This document shows positions 1 to 10,013 of a DNA stretch of 50,000 bases, in pieces. The position numbers were made by a program, and so were the translations under genes. Each line of letters opens with the position of its first letter. Position 1 is the first letter of the stretch. The notes below the pieces were generated by a model. It was not told the DNA's origin, did no database searches, and worked only from the letters and a program-made list of their open reading frames with translations. The stretch comes from Anaeromyces robustus (taxonomy: Eukaryota; Neocallimastigomycota; Neocallimastigomycetes; Neocallimastigales; Neocallimastigaceae). Location of the stretch: assembly GCA_002104895.1 (NCBI GenBank), contig MCFG01000159.1, positions 22,501 to 72,500 on the forward strand, read 5' to 3'.

Positions 1-478
1 CATATTTTTTTTTGTTTTATTTGGTATTGATATTGTGTTATTACTATTACTATTTAACAATTGTTATTTGAACTATTGTAAAAATTGAAATTTCTGTGTG
101 TGAATTACACTTATTTATATTAAATCCTAAACGGTTGATGTTGATGACATTATTTTTTTTATTTTATGTGTTTAATTTTTTTTTAAAATAATATTTAATA
201 TATTTTATATTAAAAATAAATTAAAAAATTTATTTTAAAAAAAAAATTATAGTAATAAATCTATTTTTTAATTTTTTTATTTTATTTTATTTTATTTTAT
301 TTTTTTTTTTTTTTTTTTTGAATAGATTTATTATCCTTGTTTTAATTGTTTTTATGATATTTTTGAATTATCATTTTTATATTTTTATATAATATATCTT
401 TTATAAAAAAATAAATATATATATATATTTATTTTTTTTCTTAAATAATTATTAATTTTTCCATTCTTTTTAATTGAT
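1..478. other. AT-rich 3' flank of the first membrane-protein gene
   Basis: Low-complexity A/T with poly-T tracts and a run of TTTTA units near 280-300. No coding signal was seen apart from the gene that ends at 479. Confidence 0.6.
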
Positions 479-1457
479 TCAATTTCCTTCTTCTAATTGT
501 CTATTACTTTGTATGTTACCACCTATATATTCTTTAATATATTCATTATAGGTGATATGACGGAAACAAAAGATAAAAATAACAGCAAAATATACTATAC
601 TAGATCTTATGATCCTTTCATATTTATACTTTTTAGATATTTCTGAATCATTTAATTTAAGATCATTTGGATGATTTTTTTCATAAGATTTTCTGTAATC
701 ATCAATAATACTTTGTTTATTAGATTTAATATTAAAAACAATACAACAACCAATTAATACTATTGTATTTACTATTATAAAAGTAATGATATATATATTT
801 GGCCAATAATTAGTAATATCAACCTCACCAGTCTGTTAATATTTATTTATAGATATATATGGAATAATTATTTGATTGTTAGTAAATTAATTATTTTTAT
901 TTTTTTTTTTTTAATGAATATTTATAAATTTTTTTTTTTTTTTATAAAATAATAATATTATTTAATATTAAAAATAAATTTTTATTTTAAACCATTAAAT
1001 AAATTTATTAAACAATGAAATCAAATAAAAAATTAAATTTTTATTATTTACTTTTGACAATTTAAAAATTAAAAAAAGTAAGTATAGAATGGACAAACCA
1101 AATAATGCGACTATTAAATAGGATTTGGTTTTATTTTCAAAATTTAATAGATAAAAACCAAAAAAACCCAGTAGTATTGCCTTTATATATATAAATACAT
1201 ATAATATTTAAAAGATAAGATATTAATGTTTAAAAATAAAATTTTATTTGCTTCACAAAAAAAAAAAAAGAAATATACATATATGTATATATATATTTAT
1301 TTATTTATTTACTATATACTATAAATAATTATATATATAAAAAATTTTAATTTTTTTATAAATAATTTTTACTTACTAATATAAATACTAAATATATCAG
1401 AGCTGAAGTACGATTGGTTATACATTTTAAATATTTGTTATTAGTACTGGCTCTCAT
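479..1457 (-). CDS. Four-helix membrane protein, family copy 1 (three exons)
   Basis: Function unknown. Exons read on the minus strand are 1457-1377, 1180-1052 and 832-479. All introns are GT-AG and all junctions are phase 0, giving 187 aa with a TGA stop. Exon 1 encodes a 27-residue start containing KCITNRTSALIYL, which is nearly repeated in the copies starting at 4371 and 8943. Predicted membrane segments are at about residues 18-39, 48-66, 83-103 and 149-160. Copy 1 differs from the others by a hydrophilic loop of about 45 residues between helices 3 and 4. The tail carries the family motif HITYNEYIKE and ends SNRQLEEGN. The start was chosen because all three copies place ATG exactly 27 codons before the first donor site. 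I do not recognise the family; a small tetraspan-like protein is as far as the sequence goes. Confidence 0.82.
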
Positions 1458-1616
1458 TTTTATTATTATTACTTTTTTTTTTATTTATTTATTTATTTAT
1501 TTATTATATTTTATTAATAAATATTTTGATAAAACTTTTGTTTTATTATAATAGTATTATTATTAAATTTTTTGTTTTATTTGTTTTTTGAGGAAAAAAA
1601 AAAAAAAGTTTTTTTT

Positions 1617-1650
1617 ATTGAAGAAATTCCTTTACTTTTATATTTAAAAA
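1617..1650 (-). promoter_or_regulatory. Conserved TATA block upstream of copy 1
   Basis: On the minus strand TATAAAA lies at 1642-1636, about 180 bases before the ATG. A purine-rich stretch and CTTCAATAAA follow it. The same arrangement occurs upstream of copies 2 and 3, so this is probably the core promoter with the transcript start just downstream. Confidence 0.5.
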
Positions 1651-2538
1651 AACACAACTGCCATTAGTTAAACTTAAAATTAAAATTTAATATTGAATTT
1701 ATTTATTTTATAATAATAAATAATAAATAATAAATAATAAATAATAAATCATAATTTTTTTTTCTATCATAATAATTGTTTTAAATTAAGGTTTATATTA
1801 ATATTTATGCACATAATTTCATTAATCATCATCGTCATCCTCATAAAAATGGCATTAAAAATTAAAAAATTTTAAAATTAAAAATTTAAATAAAAATATA
1901 AAAATATTGTTTAATTAATTAAAGCAAAACATAATAAAACAAATAAAACAAATAAAAATAAAATAAAATAAATAAAAATAAAATAAATAAAAATAAAACA
2001 AATAAAAATAAAAATGAAATAAACTAGTAAAGTAGAATAAGTTACAAGTACATATAAAATAAAAATAAAATAAAAATAAAAATGAAATAAAATATTTATA
2101 TATATATATATTAATTAAAATGATATGATAATCTTATAATTAATAATTTACTTTATGCCATAATTACAATTTAAAAAATATGTCACATTTATTGAAAATT
2201 AAAAAATTAAATTAAATTAAATTAAATTTAACTTTCATTATTTTTACTTGACAAAAATAAATACTAAATATTAAATATATTATTTGTTTTTTTTTGTGTT
2301 TTATTAATCATTTTAATTAATATAAAAAAAAAAAACATTCTTGTGGAATTTTTACTTATTCATGTTGGTTAATTTTTTCATTCCAGTGTCTACTCAACAA
2401 CTTTATAGGAATAAAGTCATTTTATAAAAAAAAAATAAAAATTAATTATATTCAAGTAAAAAAAAAAAAAAAAGATAAACTACCCCCTTCTTATTAGAGA
2501 CTATAATATGAAGAAAATACAACTTTTTATTATTATTA

Positions 2539-2601
<63 letters not shown>

Positions 2602-3575
2602 TTAAAAATTATCTTAAATAAGAATATTTCTGGACAATATTACTCTTTTATTGTATTAACTTTTACTATTATTAATGATTATAATGATCGAACATATTAA
2701 TAAAGTTTCATTTCTTTCCTTAAACTATTATAATTTTTTGCAAAAAAAAAAAAGACTTTTGACGACTTTATCTCCCCATTCCCTTTTAAAAATTTTAAAT
2801 GATTATGAAAAAAAAAAAAAAAAAAAGAAAAATTATAAAGATAATTTGATGAAAAAAAAAAACAAAAACATAAATTAAAAATAAAATATATATTTAATCT
2901 TTAACTAAATAATTAAATAAAATAAATCAAACAAAAAATTTTTTTTATAAATAAATAATATATATATATATATATAAAGTTATAAATTCAAAAAGTCCAC
3001 TATTAATATATAAAAATTGTTATAAAATGAAATTGGAAATATTATTATAAATAATAATTAATAATAATTAATAATAATTAATAATAATAGTAATAGTAAT
3101 AATAGTAGTAATAATAAGAGTTTTAATATTTATATATTTGTAACTCTTATTTATATATATTAATTATTAATATATTTGTATATTTATATTTATCATATTT
3201 ATCTGAAATAAATTGAAACATTTTCTTAAAAAAAAAAAACAATAAAAATTAATATAATTAATTGATTATTTTAAATATTTAAATATTTAAATTTTTTTTA
3301 TTTTTACAATTATTTGTTTGTTTATTTATTTATATATATATGTATGTACATTTGTTTTATTAAATAAAAGAAAAAAAATATATACATATAATAATAATAA
3401 GAACTAAATCACTATTAATTAATTAATCAATTAATTAATTAATTAATTAATTTTATATTAAATAAATCTTTTTTTTTTTTATTTTAAAAAATAAAAATTA
3501 ATAATAATAAATAAATAATAAATTATTATAAATTTCTAAGATAGATATTATTTAATTCTTTGTTTTGAATATTAT
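1651..3575. other. Gene-free A/T spacer
   Basis: Simple sequence: AATA runs at 1719-1745, AAAAT-type runs at 1930-2095, a TTTA run at 2551-2603 and several poly-A tracts. An open frame at 2675-2878 is mostly Lys, Asn and Phe from homopolymers and was not accepted. The minus-strand sequence near 2155-2190 (CAATAAATGTGACAT) faintly resembles the LINE tail at 6055-6100. Confidence 0.5.
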
Positions 3576-4371
3576 TTAATTTCCTTGTTCTAATTGTCTA
3601 TTACATTGAGAATTATTTCTTATATCTCTATTTTCTTTCACATATTCATTAAAAGTGATTTTACGTAACATAAGAAGAAAAATTAATATAAAATACATAA
3701 TTATAATTGGTATGACTTTTGTTTTGTCTGAAGTAATATCAACACATATAATACATATACCAATTAATAGGATTGTTACTGATATTAATATTATAATGAA
3801 AACTTTTTTTGTACAATAGTAATTATCAGCAATAATTTTATCATTCTTTTATATATATATATTTATTATATTTTAAATTGATAATTATAATATTATATAT
3901 TTTAAAGTTTTAGAGTTAAAAAAAAAAAAAATTAATATAAAAAAAAAATTTTTTTTTATCTTTGTATTTAAAAAAATTATTATATTTTATTACTTACTTT
4001 TAAAATTTCAAAAATTGAATATGATATACATAAAACATAAAAGCCCAATATTATTGCAACAAAATATTTAACTTCATCATATTGAGTTAGTCCATAAATT
4101 ACAGCAAACAATGAAAGTACCTAATATATACATACATATATATATATATTTAAAAAGATATTAGTTTAAAAACTATTAATATATATATATTGTAAAAAAA
4201 AAAAAAAAAAGAAAAAAAATTTATATATATATATTTAATATTATTCATATAAATATTTATATTATTTTTATAATTAAATTAAATATTTACAATTAGCAAT
4301 AATAAATATAATACTGCTGAGGTACGATTAGATATATATTTTATATATTTATTCTTTTTACTATGATTCAT
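3576..4371 (-). CDS. Four-helix membrane protein, family copy 2 (three exons)
   Basis: Function unknown. The exons are 4371-4291, 4120-3998 and 3845-3576, with GT-AG introns, all phase 0, giving 157 aa. Exon 1 (27 codons) includes YIKYISNRTSAVLYLLLL, parallel to copies 1 and 3. Exon 2 has 41 codons, the same as copy 3. Predicted helices are at about residues 17-37, 46-66, 83-104 and 112-128. The cytosolic-looking tail carries RKITFNEYVKE and ends CNRQLEQGN with a TAA stop, where copy 3 ends SNRDLEQGI. The gene lies head-to-tail with copies 1 and 3, consistent with tandem duplication. All the coding pieces are too short to stand out unless spliced. Confidence 0.82.
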
Positions 4372-4634
4372 TATTATTATATAGTTTTTTTTTTTTTATT
4401 ATTAACAAATAAATAAAAAAAAATTAATTTTTTTTTAATTACATATATATTCTATATTTTTGTATTAATTTTTTAGTTTTTTATTTATTTTTTTTTTTTT
4501 TTTTTCAATTATATTATAATATTTCTTCTATTATAATATTACTTCTTATATTATAATATAAAATAAATTTTCTTTTTTTTTTTTCTCTTTTTAAAAAAAA
4601 AAAATAAAAAAAAAAATTTTTTTTTTTTATCATT

Positions 4635-4675
4635 TATCGAAGGATTTTCTTTCCTTTTATATCCATTCGACTGCA
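4635..4675 (-). promoter_or_regulatory. Conserved TATA block upstream of copy 2
   Basis: TATAAAA lies on the minus strand at 4661-4655, inside GAATGGATATAAAAGG, followed by a purine-rich stretch and CCTTCGATAAA. The match to the block at 9180-9217 is close despite saturated A/T flanks. It lies about 285 bases before the ATG, implying a long 5' untranslated region or an unseen leader intron. Confidence 0.55.
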
Positions 4676-5081
4676 GTAAAATGATGTACTGATTAATTAA
4701 AAATTGAAATAAAGTTAAATTAAAATTTTTAAGTTTCTGCATTTTATTTAATGTATTAGTCATATTAATTAGTCATAAAATAGATTTAACAAGCCACATT
4801 TATATAATTTAACAAATCTATTTTATTGTATATTATTTGATTTTTTATGTACATTAAATTTACAAAAAAAAAATTAATAATAATATTTTAAATAGTAAAA
4901 TAGTGATAAAACATAAAAAAATCTTTATAAATTTATTTTTAAAGTTTTATCTAAAAAAAAAAAAAATAAATTATTAATATATATAATAATAATAATAAAT
5001 ATAAATATAAAATATATTTTGTATTTATTATTATAAAAAGATAATATAAAATTGACATTAAAATTTTTTATATAAACAAAA

Positions 5082-5112
<31 letters not shown>

Positions 5113-5767
5113 AAAGAAAATAATTTTTTTAATAAAAAATTATAAGTTATTCATAAGAAATGTTTTGATGAAAAAACAAGTTTAAAATATGAGAATTCAA
5201 ATAAAAAAGATTTGTACAATATTTCTTATGTATATTAGAAATTCCAGATTTACTTAGTTTATTATTGTTTTTTTTTTTTTTTTTTTTTTTTTTTTTGTTA
5301 TCTCAAAAGAGTTTTTTCTAATAGTTTTAATTTTGTATTTTTTTTAGAATATATAAAAAAGAGCTTTCTTTTCCTTTTCCTTTATCTTTTCCTTTTCTTA
5401 AACCTCCCAAATTTGAGATTAATGTTGTACAAGATTAATTAAATACTAAATAATTAAAAATTTTGTTGTTTGTTTGTTTGTTTGTTTATTTGAAGATTTT
5501 CTTTTTTTTTTGTTTTTTATAAATAAATAACTGCCATATACTTTTTTATTAATTTATTTTATAAATTATATTTTTTATATTAATTATATTATTTTATACA
5601 TGTTTAATGTTTACTTTTTTTTCTTTTTTTAAATTAAAATTTAATATAACAATAAAATAAACTTTATTAATTCATATTTTATAAGATAAATGTTTATACT
5701 TTAAATGATATATAATGTGCAATATCGAAAAGAAAAGAAAGATCTATGTAAAGTTGAATATGTTGAC
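4676..5767. other. Mostly A/T spacer with a weak reading frame
   Basis: Holds an AAAT run (5081-5113), a 27-base poly-T run (about 5270-5296), a TTTG run (5466-5486) and a TTTTCC-rich stretch (5365-5400). A minus-strand frame at 5270-5147 of about 40 codons (with KSGISNIHKKYC) has coding-like composition but no start or identifiable family. Confidence 0.4.
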
Positions 5768-5929
5768 CTAATTTAAATGCTCTCTTACTGAATTTTCAGT
5801 ATTGTCATTCTTAGCTTTATTGAATTTTCGAAAAATAGTAAACAAACAAATTAATATAAAATAATATATAAATAATAAATAAATGAATAAAATGAAGAAA
5901 AAAAAAAAAAAAGAGAAATAAAAAACAAC
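5768..5929 (-). pseudogene. Possible orphan last exon of a membrane protein
   Basis: From a candidate acceptor (minus strand ATTAG, ending at 5930) an open frame of 53 codons runs to a TAG at 5770-5768. It encodes a hydrophobic stretch ending IYYFILICLFTIF, then a polar tail RKFNKAKNDNTENSVREHLN. The layout (phase-0 last exon, final helix, short charged tail) recalls the third exon of the neighbouring membrane family, with RK at the same membrane boundary, but residue identity is weak. No matching upstream exons were found, and part of the hydrophobic stretch is poly-Phe from a poly-T tract. It could be a gene remnant or chance. Confidence 0.3.
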
Positions 5930-6039
5930 CTAATCTTTATTTTTATATATTTATTACTATTATTATTATTATTAAATATTAAATATAAAAATATAAAATA
6001 TAAATAATTTAATGTAATTTTATAAAAATTAATAAAAAC

Positions 6040-6737
6040 TTTTTTTTTTTTTTATGGCACACAATTTGTACGTCACTTTTATTGAATTTAAATATTAAAA
6101 TACATGAATTATAAAAAAAACATATAATAAAAAAATGATACTAAAAAAAAAAATAAAAAGCCAGTAAAATATTATAGATAATAATGAATAATACTAGAGG
6201 TAAAAAAAAAGTAGTATAATAATATGTAAAAACAATAAATCCATACAAGCCCTTAATTCTAAATATAGAATTAAAGTAAAATTGATCTATCCTATTCCAC
6301 TTAGGGTCGGAAATAGGATTGGCATTTGCCCTACTAGGCTGTCCTACTATGTTATCAGCATTGACGTTCCTTGGAGAGGTTTGTTTTAAATTTATTGAAC
6401 AATAAATGTTGTCCTTTTACAGACAACAGGCATGATATCCTTCAATAGAGCCGCAGATCAGAGAAGTGATCAATACGAAGATTTTTAAATAAAGAAACAA
6501 TTTATAAACCAATGGTCAATTCTCTGATAACTGTCACAATGGAAACAACATGAACAATAATTAGGACAAGAATTTTTTTTTTTTTTTTTTTTTTTTAGAC
6601 TAAAGGAAGAGAATACACTTCCATGTTAGGACAAGAATTATTAATCATTTTTGCAGCTTTAGTAACTCTAGCATCGATTTTATATCCACATCTTGCCTTA
6701 AGTATCCACCTGAAACCTTTACAATATTCTGTTTTTA
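6040..6737 (-). mobile_element. Decayed 3' end of a LINE (non-LTR retrotransposon)
   Basis: This is a higher-G+C island read on the minus strand. It has a stretch containing ARCGYKIDARVTKAAKMI, then a Cys/His cluster with CDSYQRIDHWFINC. That is the pattern of the zinc-binding domain at the C-terminus of LINE reverse transcriptases (C-x2-C ... H-x3-C type). In another frame follows LICGSIEGYHACC, then an open stretch with SDPKWNRIDQFYFNSIF. The element ends with AATAAA about 25 bases before a poly(A) tail (poly-T at 6040-6053), as expected for a polyadenylated retrocopy. Frames are broken several times and no 5' part is present. Its last 200 bases recur at 28842-29036 on the other strand, which supports a dispersed repeat. 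Confidence 0.5.
6561..6639 (-). mobile_element. Tiny nested poly(A)-tailed insertion with 14-bp target duplication
   Basis: TTAGGACAAGAATT occurs at 6561-6574 and again at 6626-6639. Between them lie a poly-T run of about 22 bases and 29 bases of unique sequence. On the minus strand this reads: duplication, 29-base body, poly(A), duplication. That is the signature of a severely 5'-truncated retrocopy. It interrupts the Cys/His region of the surrounding LINE remnant, so it is the younger event. Confidence 0.6.
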
Positions 6738-6830
6738 AAACACACAATTTGTACATCATCTTTATTGAGTTTAAATATGCATGAATCATAAAAAAAAAAA
6801 CATAATAAAAAAAATGATATTAATAAAAAA
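6738..6830 (-). repeat. Second copy of the LINE 3' tail
   Basis: Roughly 95 bases match 6055-6150 in the same orientation, including ACACAATTTGTAC and TTTATTGA (AATAAA on the minus strand). The two tails lie about 680 bases apart and flank the LINE body, suggesting head-to-tail insertion of related copies. Apparent identity by eye is about 80-85%. Confidence 0.55.
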
Positions 6831-6982
6831 AAAAGATAAGGTTATATTTTAAAACTTCTATAAGTTATTTACATATTAAAAATAAATATTATTGAAATTT
6901 AATAAATTAATATTTATTTGAATACACACAAAACAAATAAAAAAAAAATTAAATGATTGCTCCTTTTTGATAAAAAAGAAAA

Positions 6983-7016
<34 letters not shown>

Positions 7017-8153
7017 GACATTAAAAATATTTATTTATTTTATTTATTTTAATTACTTAATTAATTATTTAATTATTACAATTCACTGATTATTTACATA
7101 TCTTTTTTGTTTTTTTTTTACATATTTTTTTACATATTTTTTTTTTCACTTTTTTTTTAAAAAAAAATAGTAATAATAATATATTAATAACTACTTAATT
7201 TTATATTTAATAATATATTTTTTTTTAAAATAAATAAAATATATATATTTTTTAAAAATAGTTTTTTTTTTTTGTCATGCGTTTAATAATAATATTTTTT
7301 TTTTTTTTTTTTTAAATTAATTATAAAATAGATTTCTTTCATGCGTTATGAATTTTCTGTTTGAAAAAAAAAAAATCAATTACTATTTATATCTTACATT
7401 AAATTCATTTTTTTAATAAATGAATAATAATAATAGAATTCTTTTTTTCATTTGATGATTATTTTTTTTTTTACTTAAAAAATAATTTAACCAAAATTTG
7501 TGTTAAATTATTTTTTTTTTTTTCATTAAAAATAAATACTAAAACATAAATTTTAAAATAGTTTTTTTTCTCCATTATTTTTCATTTTGTTTTTTTTTAA
7601 ATATTTTCTTTTTAAAAAAACTATTTAAATTATTATTTATATTATATTAAAAAACCTTTTTTCGTTTTTTTTTTTTAAATAAATAATAATACCATTATTA
7701 AAAAATAGTTTTTCTTTTCTTTTTCTTTTTCTTTTTTGTTTTTTTTTTTTTTTTTTTTCAATTGAATATTTTTTTTCTTTAAAAAAAAAGAAAAATATAA
7801 TTCAATTGTTTTCTTTGTATTAAATCGTTTTTTTTATAAAAAAAATAATTAAAATTCTTTATATTTCCATTTAAATATTTTTTTCTTTTTTCTTTTTCTT
7901 TTTTTTTTTTTTTCTAAAAAAAACAATTTAAAAAATAAAATAATTTAATCAAATAATTTTATTTGTATTAAAATTATTTTATTATTTAAAAAATAAATAA
8001 TAATAACTTTTTTATTACTATTTATTTTGTACTAAATCAAAAAAAAAAATTTTTTTTTCTTTCTTTCTTCTTCTTTTAAAATATATAATATTAACATTAT
8101 AGATTTTAAAAAAAATAAAAAGATTATTTTGTTTCCATTTGTTTCAAATTTAT
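6831..8153. other. Ladder of poly-T tracts, 3' flank of copy 3
   Basis: From about 6960 to 8090 this strand carries poly-T tracts of 8-30 bases roughly every 50-90 bases, separated by A/T filler. TCATGCGTT is repeated at about 7276 and 7339. No coding signal was found on either strand. The tracts lie beyond the 3' end of the minus-strand gene, so on the sense strand they are poly-A. Confidence 0.45.
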
Positions 8154-8943
8154 TTAAATTCCTTGTTCTAAATCTCTGTTACTTTGACAATGGTCACTTG
8201 ATTCTTCAACTTCTTTAACATACTCATTATAAGTGATTTGACGAGTAATGTAAATTACAAGTAAAATAATGAATGGTATTATTATTGCTTTATCAGAAGA
8301 AATGATAACAGTAACAATACCAAGACCAATGATCATTATTAATAATATAATGAAATGTTTCATTGGATAATAAGTAGTACCATAATAGCTGATTTCGCCA
8401 TTCTATTTTATTTATATTTAATATTATATATAAAAATATTTTTTTTAATATTATTAATTAGTCAATTCATTAATTTATTAATTAAATCTTATTTTTTCTT
8501 TTTTTAATAAATAATAATAATTCTTTATTACATAATTATTTTAAACTATTAAATAATAGTCTTATATTTTTTTTTATATAATTATATATATTATTACTTA
8601 CTTTGAAGAGTTGATAAATTGAGAATAAATAAAGAACTTCTACAGCACATATTATAAATACGAAGAATAATCTATATTCTTCCCAGCGGATTATTCCATA
8701 AATTGAAACTAATAATAATAATACCTTTTATATATATATTAATTTAAAAAAAAAAAAAAAGAATTAATTATTTAAATTATAAATTATACCAAAAAAAAAA
8801 GTTATATATTATGATATAATTATTATATATAATATTAAATTTATTAATTAATATATATTTACAAAACAAAGTAATAAATATAGCAGAGCTGAAGCACGAT
8901 TAGTGATACACTTTATGTATCTGTTACTTTGACTTTCTGCCAT
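8154..8943 (-). CDS. Four-helix membrane protein, family copy 3 (three exons)
   Basis: Function unknown. The exons are 8943-8863 (27 codons), 8724-8602 (41 codons) and 8402-8154 (82 codons plus TAA), giving 150 aa. Donors are GTAAAT and GTAAGT, acceptors AAAG and AATAG, all phase 0. The protein starts MAESQSNRYIKCITNRASAL. Predicted helices are at about residues 17-37, 44-66, 83-104 and 108-124. The tail carries RQITYNEYVKEVEES and ends SNRDLEQGI. The last exon alone offers an in-frame Met at residue 82, but the two upstream exons match copies 1 and 2 codon for codon in length and motif, so the longer start is preferred. This is the compact form of the family; copy 1 has a longer loop. Confidence 0.87.
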
Positions 8944-9179
8944 TTTTTCGTTATTATTATTTATTTTTTATTAACAAAGAAAAAAAAAACTTTTAATGAA
9001 TATATATATTTTTAATTATATATATATATATTTTTTTTAATAATTTTAAAAATTTTAGTATTTATTTTTTTTTTTTTGATTATAATAATAATATTAATTA
9101 TTATAATATTTCCTCTTTTTATTTTTTTTATTTTTGTTTTTTACTCTTAAAAAAAAAACGAAAAAAAAAAATTTTTTTT

Positions 9180-9220
9180 ATGAAGAGTTTTTTTTCATCT
9201 TTTTATATCAATTCAACGGA
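9180..9220 (-). promoter_or_regulatory. Conserved TATA block upstream of copy 3
   Basis: TATAAAA lies on the minus strand at 9207-9201, within GAATTGATATAAAAAG, followed by a purine-rich stretch and CTCTTCATAAA. It aligns with the block upstream of copy 2 (4635-4675) and more loosely with that of copy 1. It lies about 260 bases before the ATG. Confidence 0.55.
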
Positions 9221-9924
9221 AGCAAATGTTGTAAAGGATAAATTAAAAAAAAATTAATAAAATTTAATTAAAATAAAAGTTTTTTTCATTTTAATTAAAA
9301 AGTATTACTCTATAATACTTAATAATACTATAATTTTTAAACATAAAAAAAAAAAAAAAAAAGATAAAAAAAAAAATTTTTTTTTTTTCATTAATTAGTC
9401 ATTTTTTTTTGTAAAAATTAAAAAAAATTTTTTTTTTATCTTTTTTTTTTTTTTTTAAGTATTATTGTAATTACATTACAAATTTCAATGACCAATTAAT
9501 AAGTAATTACAATTAGTCATAAGTAAAAATAAATATGTACATATATATTATAATATATATAATGATCATGATCAATTACTTTTTTTTTTTTTTTATTTTT
9601 TTATTTTATTTTATTTTTTATGGTATAATAATGAAAAAAATAATTTTTAGGGTGATTTTACTTTAATACTTTAATTAAATTTAATTAAAAAAAAAAAAAA
9701 TTAAAAATAAAAATAAAATAAAATAAAATACAAAAAAGGAATACTAATATGAATAGCATGCACACACACACAATTTCATTTAATTTCTATTTTATTGAAA
9801 AGCAAAAAAAAAAAAAAAAAATTTTTATATTAGAATATTACATTTATATTGATTTATTCTATAAATTAATTAAGCTTTTTTTTTTTTTTTTTTTTATTAA
9901 ATTGAATCAGAAGAAAAAAAAAGT
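9221..9924. other. A/T spacer
   Basis: Homopolymers and AAAAT or AAATA runs. ACTTAATAATACTATAAT-like short repeats occur near 9310-9335. No supported gene; the open frame at 9749-9931 is low complexity. Confidence 0.5.
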
Positions 9925-10013
9925 TAAATAAAAGAATTAAATAGAAAAATATAATTTATCATTAATATTTAATAAATGATAAATTATATTTTTCTATTTA
10001 ATTCTTTTATTTA
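9925..10013. repeat. Perfect 39-bp inverted repeat with 11-base loop
   Basis: The left arm 9925-9963 and right arm 9975-10013 are exact reverse complements, with 9964-9974 as the loop. The arms are not simple repeats (they contain GAATTAAATAGAAAAATA), so a perfect match this long is not expected from A/T bias alone. It could be a recent palindromic duplication, a small inverted-repeat transposon relic or a cruciform site. Confidence 0.9.

Noticed and set aside
2675-2878. 67-codon open frame on the plus strand
   Set aside because: Dominated by Lys, Asn, Leu and Phe from homopolymers, with no motif, paralogue or splice context.
4551-4763. 70-codon minus-strand frame upstream of membrane copy 2
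   Set aside because: Covers the conserved TATA block and poly-T/poly-A tracts; better explained as promoter and leader DNA.
6595-6789. FLYWCH-type zinc finger of a DNA transposon or host gene
   Set aside because: RWILKARCGYKIDARVTK resembles that fold at first sight, but the adjacent CDSYQRIDHWFINC, the poly(A) tail and AATAAA fit a LINE C-terminus better.
9749-9931. 60-codon plus-strand frame
   Set aside because: Mostly poly-Lys, poly-Phe and Ile/Tyr from simple sequence.
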